Shown: in pieces, positions 34,376-43,962 of the stretch
Layout of the letters: every line of letters starts with the position of its first letter
Position numbering within the stretch: position 1 is the first letter of the stretch
Source: Burkholderia sp. L27(2015)
Lineage (GTDB): Bacteria; Pseudomonadota; Gammaproteobacteria; Burkholderiales; Burkholderiaceae
Reading direction: 5' to 3'
Assembly (NCBI RefSeq): GCF_009765705.1
Contig: NZ_LMUX01000021.1
Location: 820,312 to 884,311, forward strand
Length of the DNA: 64,000 nt
Made by a program: the position numbers and the translations under genes
The notes under the pieces: generated by a model
Databases searched by the model: none
What the model was told of the DNA's origin: nothing
What the model saw: the letters and a program-made list of their open reading frames with translations, nothing else

Positions 34376-34846
34376 ATGAGCACACCGAAGCCTGCCACGC
34401 CGCAGCTGAAACTGAGCGTGCAGTTCGCCACCCGCGATTACCCCGAGCACCGTGCGCTGTTACCGCGCGCCGCGTTGCTGCGCTGGGTCAAGGCGACCTT
34501 GTTCGCGGATGCCGAGCTCACGCTGCGCTTTGTCGACACGGAAGAAGGCCGCTCGCTGAACCGCACTTATCGTCACCGCGACTACGCGACGAACGTGCTG
34601 ACCTTCGCTTATGCGCAGGACGAAACCGATCCGGTCTCGGGCGATATCGTGCTGTGCTGCCCCGTGGTGGAGCAGGAGGCGGGCGAGCAGAACAAACCGC
34701 TGGCGGCCCACTATGCTCACTTGATCGTGCATGGCGTTTTACACGCCCAGGGCTATGATCACGAAGACGAAGACGACGCGCAGGAAATGGAAGCGATCGA
34801 AATCGAATTGCTGGACCGACTTGGATTTCCCAACCCGTATCTGTAA
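34376..34846 (+). CDS. ybeY: Endoribonuclease YbeY (rRNA maturation factor)
   Basis: A 156-residue metalloprotein required for 16S rRNA 3'-end maturation and ribosome quality control. The zinc-binding signature [11 protein letters not shown] provides H119, H123 and H129, and [12 protein letters not shown] is the conserved central motif. It lies between phoH and a ChaC-like gene; the next gene's ATG follows its stop with no gap, so the operon is tight and probably coupled. Confidence 0.96.
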   Translation: MSTPKPATPQLKLSVQFATRDYPEHRALLPRAALLRWVKATLFADAELTLRFVDTEEGRSLNRTYRHRDYATNVLTFAYAQDETDPVSGDIVLCCPVVEQEAGEQNKPLAAHYAHLIVHGVLHAQGYDHEDEDDAQEMEAIEIELLDRLGFPNPYL

Positions 34847-35503
34847 ATGACGCTTGAATCGAAACCCGAAGTGCCTGGCGACGGCGGTCTGTTGATCGCC
34901 TATCCGCCTGCGCTGGGTGAAGCGCGCTACTTAAGCGATGCGGAGCTTGAGCTGTCGCTGAAAAAGACGTTGGCGATGCGCGCGGCAGGCGATGAGTTCT
35001 GGATATTCGCCTACGGTTCGCTGATTTGGCGGCCCGATTTGCCCACGCTGGAAACTGCGCGTGCGCGGGTGCAGGGCTATCATCGCGGCCTTTACCTATG
35101 GTCGCGGGTGAATCGCGGCACGCCGCAAACGCCGGGATTGGTGCTGGCGCTCGATCGCGGCGGCTCGTGCAACGGGCTGGTCTTTCGGATCGATCCGACG
35201 CAGCTCGACGAAGCGTTACGCACCCTTTGGTTGCGGGAAATGCCGATGGGTTCATACCAGCCCAGTTGGCTGCATTGCACGCTCGCCGACGGCCGACGCA
35301 TACAGGCGTTGAGTTTCGTGATGCGGCGCGGTATTCCCACGTATGCAGGCCGACTCCCGGACGCGGTCTTGCGGACTGTGTTCGAGCGCGCCAGCGGACG
35401 TTACGGCACCACCCACGACTACGTCGCGCGCACCGTCCACGCCTTGCGCGAGCACGGCATCGTGGATCTCGCGCTGGAGAGTTTGCTCAAGCGCTGCGGT
35501 TGA
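34847..35503 (+). CDS. Gamma-glutamylcyclotransferase, ChaC family
   Basis: 218 residues of the ChaC branch, which degrades glutathione to 5-oxoproline and cysteinylglycine in the cytoplasm. The fold marker FAYGSLIWRPD (YGSLIW at 56-61), the TPGLVLALDRGGSCNGLVFRI segment and the C-terminal YAGRLPD...GTTHDYVARTVHALREHGI region fit the family. It starts immediately after the ybeY stop codon, so translation is coupled although the functions are unrelated. Confidence 0.88.
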   Translation: MTLESKPEVPGDGGLLIAYPPALGEARYLSDAELELSLKKTLAMRAAGDEFWIFAYGSLIWRPDLPTLETARARVQGYHRGLYLWSRVNRGTPQTPGLVLALDRGGSCNGLVFRIDPTQLDEALRTLWLREMPMGSYQPSWLHCTLADGRRIQALSFVMRRGIPTYAGRLPDAVLRTVFERASGRYGTTHDYVARTVHALREHGIVDLALESLLKRCG

Positions 35504-35505
35504 GA

Positions 35506-36087
35506 TCAGATATGCATGGCCGCCAGCACCGCGGTGGCCACGCCAGCCAACGCCATCCCGAGCGCCCCCACGAACAGCCAGCGGCTGCGCGCGAGCAAGG
35601 TGATCGCCGACAAAGCGATCGCCACTTGAATCAGGGTGGTGGCCTGCGCCCAGCGATGATGCTGATGCACCTGCTCCTCGCTTTGCTTGTCGGCCTCGAC
35701 CACCTGCTGCTCGAGCCCCTCGGCCTTGACACGAATCGGCTCTTTTTCCTGTTTGTAGCGTACGGCTTCCGCGGTAAACCGGGCCGCGCTCGCAGGATCG
35801 CTCGTCGAAAGCGCCGCGCCGAGTTCGGCCAGATTCTGCTTCTGACCCTTGGCCTGGTAGTACGCCCACTGATTTGCCGCGTCGGTTTTACGGATCGCCG
35901 CCTCGTTTTTGAAGATCAAGGCCTGGTTTTCGGTATTGCCGCTCTGGTAGGAAAAAATCGCGCCGACCGTCGCCAACACCGCAGCCGTGACCGCCACCCG
36001 GCTCGCGAACGAATCGCTGCGACCATGTCCGCCCGCGTGCTCGAGTGCATGATCGTGCGGGCCATGAACCTCAAATTCGTCTGACAT
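35506..36087 (-). CDS. DUF4337-like small membrane protein
   Basis: 193 residues. A histidine-rich N-terminus (HGPHDHALEHAGGHGRSD) precedes a hydrophobic helix (VAVTAAVLATVGAIFSY), a long charged helical stretch rich in Gln, Glu and Lys (about 55-140) and two C-terminal helices (LIQVAIALSAITLLA and WLFVGALGMALAGVATAVLAA). This layout matches DUF4337 proteins, whose role is unknown. ATG 36087 follows GGGAGAG. It converges on the ChaC-like gene, leaving a 2-bp gap, and is divergent from corC. Confidence 0.82.
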   Translation of the reverse strand: MSDEFEVHGPHDHALEHAGGHGRSDSFASRVAVTAAVLATVGAIFSYQSGNTENQALIFKNEAAIRKTDAANQWAYYQAKGQKQNLAELGAALSTSDPASAARFTAEAVRYKQEKEPIRVKAEGLEQQVVEADKQSEEQVHQHHRWAQATTLIQVAIALSAITLLARSRWLFVGALGMALAGVATAVLAAMHI

Positions 36088-36248
36088 AACTCTCCCTTTT
36101 GAATGCCGGATGATAGCGTGCCTGCGCCATTTTTTGCATGGAGAACGCTGATCGAGCGGGTCTGTGGGCGCTGTCACCGAAAGTATTTTGGTCTTGGTGT
36201 ATCCTAAGCGCTCTGTAATTTCGCGCCGGTTTTGGCGGGCGCACCAAC

Positions 36249-37139
36249 ATGAACGACCCATATCCCAGTCGAAAGACCGCTATCAAATCTCACGACAAAC
36301 CGCGCTCGTTGCTGGAGCGCCTGACCGATCTCATTTCGCCGGAACCCGAAACCCGCGGTGAGTTGCTCGAAATTTTGCAGGATGCGCACGAGCGCAACCT
36401 GATCGACGCCGATTCGCTGTCGATGATCGAGGGCGTATTCCAGGTCGCCGAACTTTGCGCGCGCGACATCATGATTCCTCGCGCCCAAATGGATGCGATC
36501 AATATCGCCGAGAGCCCCGAAGAATTCATTCCCTACGTGCTGGAGAAGGCCCACTCGCGTTATCCCGTGTTCGAAAGCAACCGCGATAACGTGATCGGTA
36601 TTCTGCTGGCCAAGGACCTGCTGCGGTTCTACGCGCAAGACGAATTTGACGTACGCGGCATGCTGCGACCGGTCGTGTTTATTCCGGAATCTAAACGATT
36701 GAACGTGCTGCTGCACGATTTCCGCGTGAACCGTAATCACATCGCCATCGTGGTGGACGAATACGGCGGTGTCGCGGGCCTGATCACGATCGAGGATGTC
36801 CTTGAGCAGATAGTCGGCGATATCGAGGATGAATACGACTTCGACGAGGAGGAAGGCAATATCCTTGCGTCGGCCGATGGACGCCATCGCGTGCGTGCGC
36901 TCACCGAGATCGAGCAGTTCAACGAAGTCTTCGGCACGCACTACAGCGACGACGAAGTCGACACGATAGGCGGACTGATTACGCACCGTTTCGGCCGCGT
37001 CCCGCATCGTGGTGAAAAAGTCCGCATCGACGATCTTGTATTCGAGATTTTGCGCGGCGACGCACGTCAGATTCACGTGCTGCTGGTGCGCCGCGACGCT
37101 CACCAGAATCAGGCGGCCGCGCAAACAGCCGAACGTTAG
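36249..37139 (+). CDS. corC: CorC/HlyC family protein (magnesium/cobalt efflux)
   Basis: 296 residues without membrane segments. Two CBS domains cover about 68-190 (IMIPRAQMDAINIAE, VDEYGGVAGLITIEDVLEQIVG) and a C-terminal CorC_HlyC transporter-associated domain about 205-285 (DTIGGLITHRFGRVPHRGE). It is the soluble CorC type linked to Mg2+/Co2+ homeostasis. Its position between ybeY and lnt is a classical proteobacterial arrangement; the last residues are a short Gln/Ala tail. Confidence 0.94.
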   Translation: MNDPYPSRKTAIKSHDKPRSLLERLTDLISPEPETRGELLEILQDAHERNLIDADSLSMIEGVFQVAELCARDIMIPRAQMDAINIAESPEEFIPYVLEKAHSRYPVFESNRDNVIGILLAKDLLRFYAQDEFDVRGMLRPVVFIPESKRLNVLLHDFRVNRNHIAIVVDEYGGVAGLITIEDVLEQIVGDIEDEYDFDEEEGNILASADGRHRVRALTEIEQFNEVFGTHYSDDEVDTIGGLITHRFGRVPHRGEKVRIDDLVFEILRGDARQIHVLLVRRDAHQNQAAAQTAER

Positions 37140-37174
37140 GCTAGCGGGGCAGGCGACGCCTCGCCCCCAGATTC

Positions 37175-37200
37175 GCCGTATTTAGCCGCCGTATTTAGCC
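37175..37200. repeat. Exact 13-bp tandem duplication upstream of lnt
   Basis: GCCGTATTTAGCC is repeated without change at 37175-37187 and 37188-37200, in the corC-lnt gap. A perfect copy implies a recent duplication. Confidence 0.85.
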
Positions 37201-37231
37201 TCATTACTTATCGAGTTCCCCCTCAACCCAG

Positions 37232-38989
37232 ATGGCCAATTCCTCCGCGCGCCCAGTCAACGTATCGGCCCCACCCCGCGCGTACCGCATGGCGCGCATC
37301 ATGTATCCGCTGGCGCTCGCACTGGGCATGTGCAACACACTGGCATTCGCACCGACGCCGCATGGCGGTTGGCTGGAGTTGCCGCTCATCGCCCTATTGG
37401 CGTTACTGCTCGGTCGCAGCACCAATGCTCGCAGCGCCGCGCTGCTGGCCGGCTGTTTCGGTTTCGGTAATTTCGTCACGGGCGTGTGGTGGGTCTACGT
37501 CAGCATGCACGACTTCGGCGGCATGTCGCCGCTATTGGCGCGCACCGCCGCGGCGCTGTTGGCGTTCGGTATGGCACTATATTCGGCGCTGGCCGGCGCC
37601 TTGTGGTGGCACAGCGCGCGTATTGGCGCCAAGGGCTCAGCCGCGACAGGCTACGCCGCAACCCACTATGCGGCCACTCATGTAGCCACCCCGGCCGCCA
37701 CCCACGCCGCATCGCCCGCAGTGGGCAAGCCGGCCGCGACCGGTGCTGCGGCCCTGCGGGAGGCCGGGGCCGCCAACGCGGCGCTCGGCACTTGGCGCGC
37801 GAGCCTCATGCTGGCGAGCGCCTGGGCGCTTGCCAATTGGCTGCGCGGCACCGTGTTCACCGGCTTTCCCTGGTTGGCGACCGGTTATCCGCAGGTCGAG
37901 GGCCCATTCGCGGGCTACGCGGCCGTCGTCGGCGTGTATGGCGTAGGCTGGCTGGTCGCGTTGACGGGAGCCCTGCTCGCTCAGGCGCTGTACCAAGCGC
38001 GACGCCGATCCGTCGCTGGCACGGTCGCGCCGCTCGCAGTGGCCACCGTGCTGCTCATGGGCGGTCCGGCATTGACGCATATCACGTGGACCCAGGCCAG
38101 TGGTGCGCCGCTGTCGGTGAGGCTGCTGCAGGGCAACGTGCCCCAGGACCTGAAATTTTCCGATGGCGGTATCGGTCATGCGATCCAGCTCTACCAGGAC
38201 ATGATCACAGCCCAGAGCGCCGACCTGATCGTCACGCCAGAAACGGCGCTGCCCGTACTGACCCAGCAAATTCCGCAGGATTGGGGCCACGCTGTGCGCG
38301 AGTTTATCGACCGTACCGGGACGTCGCTGATTTTCGGCGCGATCGGCGCGACGCCGAACGGCGATTCGTACGACAATTTCACCAATAGTCTGTATGGCGT
38401 CTCGCCATCGGACGGCCACATCTACCATTACGATAAACATCATCTCGTGCCGTTCGGCGAATTCGTCCCGTTGGGTTTCCATTGGTTCGTCAACTTGATG
38501 AATATTCCGCTAGGCGATTTTTCGCGCGGCGCGCCAGTGCAGCCCCAGTTTGTCGTGCGCGGACAGCCACTTGCGCTGGACATTTGCTACGAGGATATTT
38601 TCGGCGAGGAAATTGCCGATACGCTACGCGGCCAGCAAACCCCGGCGACCATCGTGGTGAACGCGACGAATCTCGGTTATTTCGGCAATACGATTGCGCT
38701 GCCGCAGGAGCTGCAGATGGCGCAGATGCGCGCACTGGAAACCGGCCGACCGGTGCTCAGCGCGACCAACACCGGACCGACCGCGGCGATCCTGCCCAAT
38801 GGCCAAATCGACGCGCGTTTGCCGGTTTTCACGCCCGGTTCACTGTCCGTGGCGGTGCAGGGACGCAGCGGGTTGACACCTTATATCCGCTTTGGCAATA
38901 CACCGGTGGTCGCGCTCAGCATCGTCCTGTTGGCCTGGGGCACATGGCGCACCCGGCGGAAAGTCGCACAAGCACGCTATTCCCGTTAA
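37232..38989 (+). CDS. lnt: Apolipoprotein N-acyltransferase
   Basis: 585 residues, longer than the ~510-520 usual. It adds the third acyl chain to lipoproteins in the inner membrane. Several N-terminal transmembrane helices precede a nitrilase-like periplasmic domain with the triad E337 (TPETALP), K402 ([11 protein letters not shown]) and C452 (ICYED). The extra length is mainly a low-complexity Ala/Thr/His/Gly segment at about 134-187 (repeating AATH and ATP blocks) in the loop after the fourth helix. The catalytic domain looks intact. It follows corC in the usual order. Confidence 0.95.
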   Translation: MANSSARPVNVSAPPRAYRMARIMYPLALALGMCNTLAFAPTPHGGWLELPLIALLALLLGRSTNARSAALLAGCFGFGNFVTGVWWVYVSMHDFGGMSPLLARTAAALLAFGMALYSALAGALWWHSARIGAKGSAATGYAATHYAATHVATPAATHAASPAVGKPAATGAAALREAGAANAALGTWRASLMLASAWALANWLRGTVFTGFPWLATGYPQVEGPFAGYAAVVGVYGVGWLVALTGALLAQALYQARRRSVAGTVAPLAVATVLLMGGPALTHITWTQASGAPLSVRLLQGNVPQDLKFSDGGIGHAIQLYQDMITAQSADLIVTPETALPVLTQQIPQDWGHAVREFIDRTGTSLIFGAIGATPNGDSYDNFTNSLYGVSPSDGHIYHYDKHHLVPFGEFVPLGFHWFVNLMNIPLGDFSRGAPVQPQFVVRGQPLALDICYEDIFGEEIADTLRGQQTPATIVVNATNLGYFGNTIALPQELQMAQMRALETGRPVLSATNTGPTAAILPNGQIDARLPVFTPGSLSVAVQGRSGLTPYIRFGNTPVVALSIVLLAWGTWRTRRKVAQARYSR

Positions 38990-39041
38990 AATTCAGGGTT
39001 TTGGCGTTGCACCGCCGCCCAAGTTACAGAACAAGGCACTC

Positions 39042-39974
39042 ATGCTTACCTTTCAGCAAATCATCCTGACGCTGCAATCCTACTGGGACGCACAAGGCTG
39101 CGCCCTTTTGCAGCCTTACGATATGGAAGTCGGCGCCGGTACGTCGCATACCGCCACCTTCCTGCGCGCGATCGGCCCCGAGCCGTGGCGCGCAGCCTAT
39201 GTGCAACCGTCGCGGCGCCCCAAGGACGGCCGGTACGGCGAAAATCCGAACCGCATGCAGCACTACTATCAGTATCAGGTGGTGCTCAAACCCGCGCCGG
39301 AAAACATCCTGGAACTGTATCTGGGCTCGCTCAAGGCCTTAGGGCTCGATTTGCAGCAAAACGACGTGCGCTTTGTCGAGGACGATTGGGAAAATCCGAC
39401 GCTGGGCGCCTGGGGCTTGGGCTGGGAAGTCTGGCTCAACGGTATGGAAGTCACCCAGTTCACTTACTTCCAGCAGGTGGGCGGCCTCGATTGCAAACCG
39501 GTGCTCGGCGAGATCACGTATGGCATCGAGCGGCTCGCGATGTACTTGCAGCGCGTCGAAAACGTCTATGACCTGATCTGGACCGAGTGGGAAGAAGACG
39601 GCGAGCGCCGTACGCTCACTTACGGCGACGTGTTCCATCAGAACGAGGTCGAACAATCCACGTATAACTTCGAACACTCGAATGCCGAGATGTTGTTCGG
39701 CTTTTTCGGCAACTACGAGAGCGAAGCCCGGCGCCTGATCGAAGCGCAACTCGCGTTGCCCGCGTACGAGATGATTCTGAAAGCCGCTCATACCTTCAAC
39801 CTGCTCGACGCTCGCGGCGCCATTTCGGTCACGGAACGCGCGGCTTATATCGGCCGTATCCGCACGCTGTCGCGGCTGGTTGCGCAGGCTTACTACGACG
39901 CCCGTGAAAAACTCGGCTTCCCGATGTGCAGTGGGGTCCGTGCGCAGCGCAACGCCGCCGGCGTTGCTGCATGA
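39042..39974 (+). CDS. glyQ: Glycine--tRNA ligase alpha subunit
   Basis: 310 residues of the bacterial alpha2-beta2 glycyl-tRNA synthetase; the alpha chain carries the class II catalytic core. [20 protein letters not shown], the [16 protein letters not shown] motif 2 region and [13 protein letters not shown] are diagnostic. ATG 39042 follows 52 bp after lnt. The protein ends NAAGVAA and its TGA is the first of a series of stop codons in a 12-bp tandem repeat that separates it from glyS. Confidence 0.97.
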   Translation: MLTFQQIILTLQSYWDAQGCALLQPYDMEVGAGTSHTATFLRAIGPEPWRAAYVQPSRRPKDGRYGENPNRMQHYYQYQVVLKPAPENILELYLGSLKALGLDLQQNDVRFVEDDWENPTLGAWGLGWEVWLNGMEVTQFTYFQQVGGLDCKPVLGEITYGIERLAMYLQRVENVYDLIWTEWEEDGERRTLTYGDVFHQNEVEQSTYNFEHSNAEMLFGFFGNYESEARRLIEAQLALPAYEMILKAAHTFNLLDARGAISVTERAAYIGRIRTLSRLVAQAYYDAREKLGFPMCSGVRAQRNAAGVAA

Positions 39975-40073
39975 GTCACATGAGTTACCGCATGCGTGGC
40001 TGCATAAGTTGCTGCATGAGTTACCGCGTGAGTGGCTGAATAAGTTGCTGCATAAGTTGCCGCCTGAGCGCCC
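39969..40073. repeat. 12-bp tandem repeat array between glyQ and glyS, a stop codon in most units
   Basis: Units include GCATGAGTTACC, GCATGCGTGGCT, GCATAAGTTGCT, GCGTGAGTGGCT, GAATAAGTTGCT, GCATAAGTTGCC and GCCTGAGCGCCC, with a three-unit (36-bp) superperiod. Each 12-bp unit keeps the glyQ frame, and in all but one of the full units from 39990 the second codon is TGA or TAA. The native glyQ stop is the TGA of the first unit. Confidence 0.92.
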
Positions 40074-40096
40074 CGAATTCTTATATCGATAAAGTA

Positions 40097-42211
40097 ATGA
40101 CTCAAGCCCATACCGCCCCGCTGCTGATCGAACTGCTGACCGAAGAGCTTCCGCCCAAGGCCCTCGCCCGGCTCGGCGATGCATTTGCGCAGGGCCTGTT
40201 CGATCGGCTCGCCAAAGCTGGCCTGGTCGAGCAGCATGCGCAGGCTGCGATGCAGCGTTATGCGACGCCGCGCCGCCTCGCCGTGCTGATCCCTGATGTA
40301 CGCGCCACGGCGCCCACCAAACAGATGCGCGAAAAAGTGCTGCCGGTTTCGGTGGCGCTCGACGCCGGCGGTGCACCCACCGCGCCGCTGGCAAAAAAGC
40401 TTGCGGCGCTGGGTTTCCCCGACACGCGTGTCGATCAACTCGAACGTGCGCCTGATGGCAAGAGCGAGGCATTTTTCCTGAGCTACACCGCAGCCGGCGC
40501 AACACTACCCGAAGGTCTGCAGGCAGCGCTGGACGAAGCACTCGCCAAGCTGCCGATTCCGAAGCTGATGAGCTATCAGCGCCCGGACGGCACGCCGGTG
40601 CAGTTCGTGCGTCCCGCCCACAAGTTGATCGCGCTGCATGGCGTGGAGATTGTGCCGGTCACGGCCCTGGGCTTGAGCGCCGCACGCTCGACGCTGGGTC
40701 ACCGTTTCTTGAGCAGCGGCGAGATCGACATCGCCGACGCCGCGAGCTATGACGCACAGTTGAACGCGGCCCACGTGCTGGCCGGCTATACCGCACGTCG
40801 CGAAACGATACGTGCCGCGTTGCTTGCGCTGGCCGGCGACGATCGTGTTGTCATGCCCGAATCGCTGCTCGATGAAGTGACCTCGCTGGTCGAATGGCCC
40901 GTGGTGTACGAGTGTCGCTTCGAAGACGCGTTCCTGGCGGTGCCGCAGGAATGCCTGATCCTGACGATGCAAACGAATCAGAAATATTTCGCGCTGACCG
41001 ACGCACAGGGTAAGCTGCGCTCGCGCTTTCTCATCGTCTCCAACATCGCCACGCAAACGCCGGCCGATATCGTCGAAGGCAACCAGCGCGTGGTGCGTCC
41101 GCGTTTGGCCGACGCTAAATTCTTCTTCGAGCAGGATCAGAAGAAGACACTGGCCGAGCGCGTCCCCCTGCTGGCCAACGTGGTCTATCACAATAAACTG
41201 GGCTCGCAATTGCAACGTGTGGAACGGGTCGCCGGCATCGCTGCCGCACTCGCTCCATTGATCGGCGCTGACCCGGTGCTGGCCGAGCGCGCCGCGCGCC
41301 TGGCCAAAGCCGACCTGCTCACGGACATGGTCGGCGAATTCCCGGAACTGCAAGGCACGATGGGCACCTACTATGCGCGCCATGATGGCGAGCATGAGGA
41401 CGTCGCGCTGGCCTGTTCCGAACACTATCTGCCGCGTTTTTCCGGCGATGCGCTACCCGTCACTGCGACCGGCACCGTTGTGGCGCTGGCCGACAAGCTC
41501 GAAACCTTGACCGGCATCTGGGGCATAGGGCTTGCGCCGACCGGCGAAAAAGATCCGTTCGCGTTGCGTCGTCATGCCTTGGGCGTGCTGCGCATCCTGG
41601 TCGAAAAAGCCCTGCCGCTCGATTTGCGGCAGATGCTGGAAATTGCCCAGGCACAGTTTGCGGGCGTGCCGGCCGTGAGCGACTCGAGCGCGGCATCGCT
41701 GAGCGCGTTGCTCACCTTCCTGGGCGAGCGCATGCGCGGCTTGCTGCGCGAGCGCGGCTTCAGCGCCAACGAAGTCGAGGCGGTGCTGAGCCAAAACCCG
41801 ACCCGCGTCGATGACCTGATGCCCCGTCTGGAAGCGGTACGCGCGTTTGCCGCATTGCCCGAAGCCGCGGCATTGGCGGCCGCGAACAAACGTATTTCGA
41901 ATATCCTGAAGAAGTCGGAAAGCGGCACGGACAGCGTGCAAGAAGATCTGCTGCGCGAACCCGCGGAGCAAGCGTTGTTCGAGCGCTTGCGCAGCGTCGT
42001 CGCGCCTGCCGTGCAACGTCATTTGCGCAGCGGCGACTACAGTCAGGCATTATCGATCCTGGCGCAATTGCGCGAAGCGGTCGACACGTTTTTCAACGAC
42101 GTGATGGTCAACGCCGAGGATCTCCAGGTTCGCGCCAACCGCGTGGCCTTGTTGTCCGAGTTACACGCTCAAATGAATTGCGTGGCCGATATTTCGAAAC
42201 TGGCCGCTTGA
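40097..42211 (+). CDS. glyS: Glycine--tRNA ligase beta subunit
   Basis: 704 residues; the beta chain recognises tRNA and contains an HD-like domain and a C-terminal anticodon-binding DALR-type region. [14 protein letters not shown] at the N-terminus, [10 protein letters not shown], the [16 protein letters not shown] block, [15 protein letters not shown] and [15 protein letters not shown] are characteristic. The 122-bp separation from glyQ is filled largely by a 12-bp repeat array, so coupling between the subunits may be weaker than in related genomes. Confidence 0.97.
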   Translation: MTQAHTAPLLIELLTEELPPKALARLGDAFAQGLFDRLAKAGLVEQHAQAAMQRYATPRRLAVLIPDVRATAPTKQMREKVLPVSVALDAGGAPTAPLAKKLAALGFPDTRVDQLERAPDGKSEAFFLSYTAAGATLPEGLQAALDEALAKLPIPKLMSYQRPDGTPVQFVRPAHKLIALHGVEIVPVTALGLSAARSTLGHRFLSSGEIDIADAASYDAQLNAAHVLAGYTARRETIRAALLALAGDDRVVMPESLLDEVTSLVEWPVVYECRFEDAFLAVPQECLILTMQTNQKYFALTDAQGKLRSRFLIVSNIATQTPADIVEGNQRVVRPRLADAKFFFEQDQKKTLAERVPLLANVVYHNKLGSQLQRVERVAGIAAALAPLIGADPVLAERAARLAKADLLTDMVGEFPELQGTMGTYYARHDGEHEDVALACSEHYLPRFSGDALPVTATGTVVALADKLETLTGIWGIGLAPTGEKDPFALRRHALGVLRILVEKALPLDLRQMLEIAQAQFAGVPAVSDSSAASLSALLTFLGERMRGLLRERGFSANEVEAVLSQNPTRVDDLMPRLEAVRAFAALPEAAALAAANKRISNILKKSESGTDSVQEDLLREPAEQALFERLRSVVAPAVQRHLRSGDYSQALSILAQLREAVDTFFNDVMVNAEDLQVRANRVALLSELHAQMNCVADISKLAA

Positions 42212-42286
42212 TCCCCTTGACCGCACTTTATTCCGCTTAATCGCGCTCGATGCCGCTGTATGCAGAGCACAAAGCGCGCAAGGGCA

Positions 42287-42321
42287 GCAGGCTGAATAAG
42301 CAGGCTGAATAGCAAGCCTAG
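42287..42321. repeat. 12-13 bp repeat just upstream of gmhB
   Basis: GCAGGCTGAATAA (42287), GCAGGCTGAATA (42300) and a diverged GCAAGCCTAGGA (42312). The last unit overlaps the likely ribosome-binding site (AGGAG) of gmhB. Confidence 0.65.
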
Positions 42322-42329
42322 GAGACCGG

Positions 42330-42884
42330 ATGAGTACGCTCAAGAAACTCGTGATTCTGGACCGCGACGGCGTGATCAACGCCGACTCGGCGGAGTTCAT
42401 CAAAACGCCGGATGAATGGATTGCGTTACCTGGTAGCCTTGAAGCCATCGCACGCCTGAACCAAGGCGGTTACCGCGTGGTGGTGGCGTCGAACCAGTCC
42501 GGAATCGGACGCGGCCTGTTCGACATGAGTGCGCTCAATGCGATGCACACCAAGATGCATCGCGCTGCAGCAGCAGTCGGCGGGCGCATCGACGCGGTAT
42601 TTTTCTGCCCGCACACGGCCCGCGATCAGTGCGACTGCCGTAAGCCTAAGCCGGGCCTGCTGCGTACCATCATGGAGCGCTTCGATATCGATGCGGCCGA
42701 GACACCGTTTGTCGGCGACGCGCAGCGCGATCTCGATGCCGGCGCGGCAGTGGGCTTGCAGCTGCATCTGGTGCTCACCGGCAAAGGGAAGAACACGCAG
42801 GCGGGCGGGAAGATGCCGCCAGGGGTATCGGTTCACAAGGATCTCTGGAGCTTTGCGCTCGATTTCCTTGGGCGTCAGATTTAG
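42330..42884 (+). CDS. gmhB: D-glycero-beta-D-manno-heptose-1,7-bisphosphate 7-phosphatase
   Basis: A 184-residue HAD phosphatase in the synthesis of ADP-heptose for lipopolysaccharide. Catalytic DRD (D11, D13), SNQSGIGRG and the zinc site CPH...CDC (C93, H95, C101, C103) followed by RKPKPGLL are all present. A 13-bp tandem repeat starts about 18 bp after the stop codon. An acyltransferase gene follows, as in many beta-proteobacteria. Confidence 0.95.
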   Translation: MSTLKKLVILDRDGVINADSAEFIKTPDEWIALPGSLEAIARLNQGGYRVVVASNQSGIGRGLFDMSALNAMHTKMHRAAAAVGGRIDAVFFCPHTARDQCDCRKPKPGLLRTIMERFDIDAAETPFVGDAQRDLDAGAAVGLQLHLVLTGKGKNTQAGGKMPPGVSVHKDLWSFALDFLGRQI

Positions 42885-42902
42885 CTGCCATACTTGGCAA
42901 AT

Positions 42903-42981
42903 AAAGCCCGATGAAAAAGCCCCGTGAATAAAGCCCATGCATCAGACCCATGTTTCAAGCCTATGTTTCATAGCCCAATGA
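42903..42981. repeat. 13-bp tandem repeat array downstream of gmhB
   Basis: Six degenerate units: AAAGCCCGATGAA, AAAGCCCCGTGAAT, AAAGCCCATGCAT, CAGACCCATGTTT, CAAGCCTATGTTT and CATAGCCCAATGA. The GCCC...ATG core recurs every 13 (once 14) bases. Confidence 0.8.
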
Positions 42982-43107
42982 GCAACATCGAATTCATGTC
43001 GCCGTTGTGCGGTAAGCACGATAAACACGGCGAGCATGCCCAGCACAAAGTGCGCAGCGTGCGCTTGCCGCGATCACTCTTTTCAGCCGTTCTTTTTTAG
43101 CCTCCCC

Positions 43108-43851
43108 ATGCGCCTGCTCCGCTCTGCTTTGTTGATGTTGTATTTCGCCATATACACGGTGCCATACGGGACGATGTGCATACTTTGCTTCCCGCTTCTG
43201 AACGCGCATCGCCGCTACTGGATGGCCGCCTTCTGGTGTCGCTCGACGCTTCTGGCATTGCGCGTCATCAATGGCATCCGGTACGAGATCATCGGTTGGG
43301 AAAACCTGCCGGATGGCCCCGCGGTGTTGCTGTCGAAACATCAATCGGCGTGGGAAACGATTGCGTTTCCGGCGCTGATGCCCAGGCCACTTTGTTATGT
43401 GTTCAAGCGCGAACTGCTGTTCATCCCGTTCTTCGGTTGGACGCTGGGTCTGTTGAAAATGGTGCATATCGATCGCAAGCAAGGCAAGGACGCGTTCGGC
43501 TCGGTGATACGCCAGGGGCGCGAGCGGCTCGCGGATGGCTCATGGGTCATCATGTTCCCGGAAGGCACGCGCACGCCGGTCGGTCGTAGCGGCAAATACA
43601 AAACAGGCGGCGCGCGCTTTGCGATCGGCGCCAAAGCACCCGTCGTGCCGATCGCACACAACGCCGGGCGCGTGTGGCCGCGCAACGCATTCACAAAAAA
43701 TCCCGGTATAGTCACTGTATCGATCGGGCCAGCGATAGATACCGACGGGCTAAGCCCCGATCAACTCAATACCCGAGTCGAAAAATGGATCGAAGCCGAG
43801 ATGCGCCGCATCGATCCGTCGGCGTATTCCAGCGAAGCGGTTTCAGCGTAG
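43108..43851 (+). CDS. 1-acyl-sn-glycerol-3-phosphate acyltransferase-like protein
   Basis: A 247-residue membrane acyltransferase of the PlsC/LPLAT family that would acylate lysophosphatidic acid. The catalytic HX4E motif is KHQSAWE (H78, E83), the glutamate form common in this subgroup, and the substrate motif FPEGTR is at 150-155. An N-terminal hydrophobic segment (residues ~5-30) anchors it in the inner membrane. ATG 43108 begins the conserved MRLLRSALL. It follows gmhB, so both serve envelope lipid and sugar supply. Confidence 0.92.
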   Translation: MRLLRSALLMLYFAIYTVPYGTMCILCFPLLNAHRRYWMAAFWCRSTLLALRVINGIRYEIIGWENLPDGPAVLLSKHQSAWETIAFPALMPRPLCYVFKRELLFIPFFGWTLGLLKMVHIDRKQGKDAFGSVIRQGRERLADGSWVIMFPEGTRTPVGRSGKYKTGGARFAIGAKAPVVPIAHNAGRVWPRNAFTKNPGIVTVSIGPAIDTDGLSPDQLNTRVEKWIEAEMRRIDPSAYSSEAVSA

Positions 43852-43962
43852 CGGAACTGAGGTATCTGGGTTGACGTTTCCGGTTGGTGTATCGGGTTGG
43901 CGTATATCAAGTGGCAGCGATGTTGGACAAGCAAGTGGATCAAGCGATGGAGCGATTACGGG

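Noticed and set aside
39880..40092. A small plus-strand frame across the glyQ-glyS repeats encoding a Leu/His-rich repeat peptide
   Set aside because: It overlaps the end of glyQ in another frame and simply translates the 12-bp repeat; no ribosome-binding site was seen.
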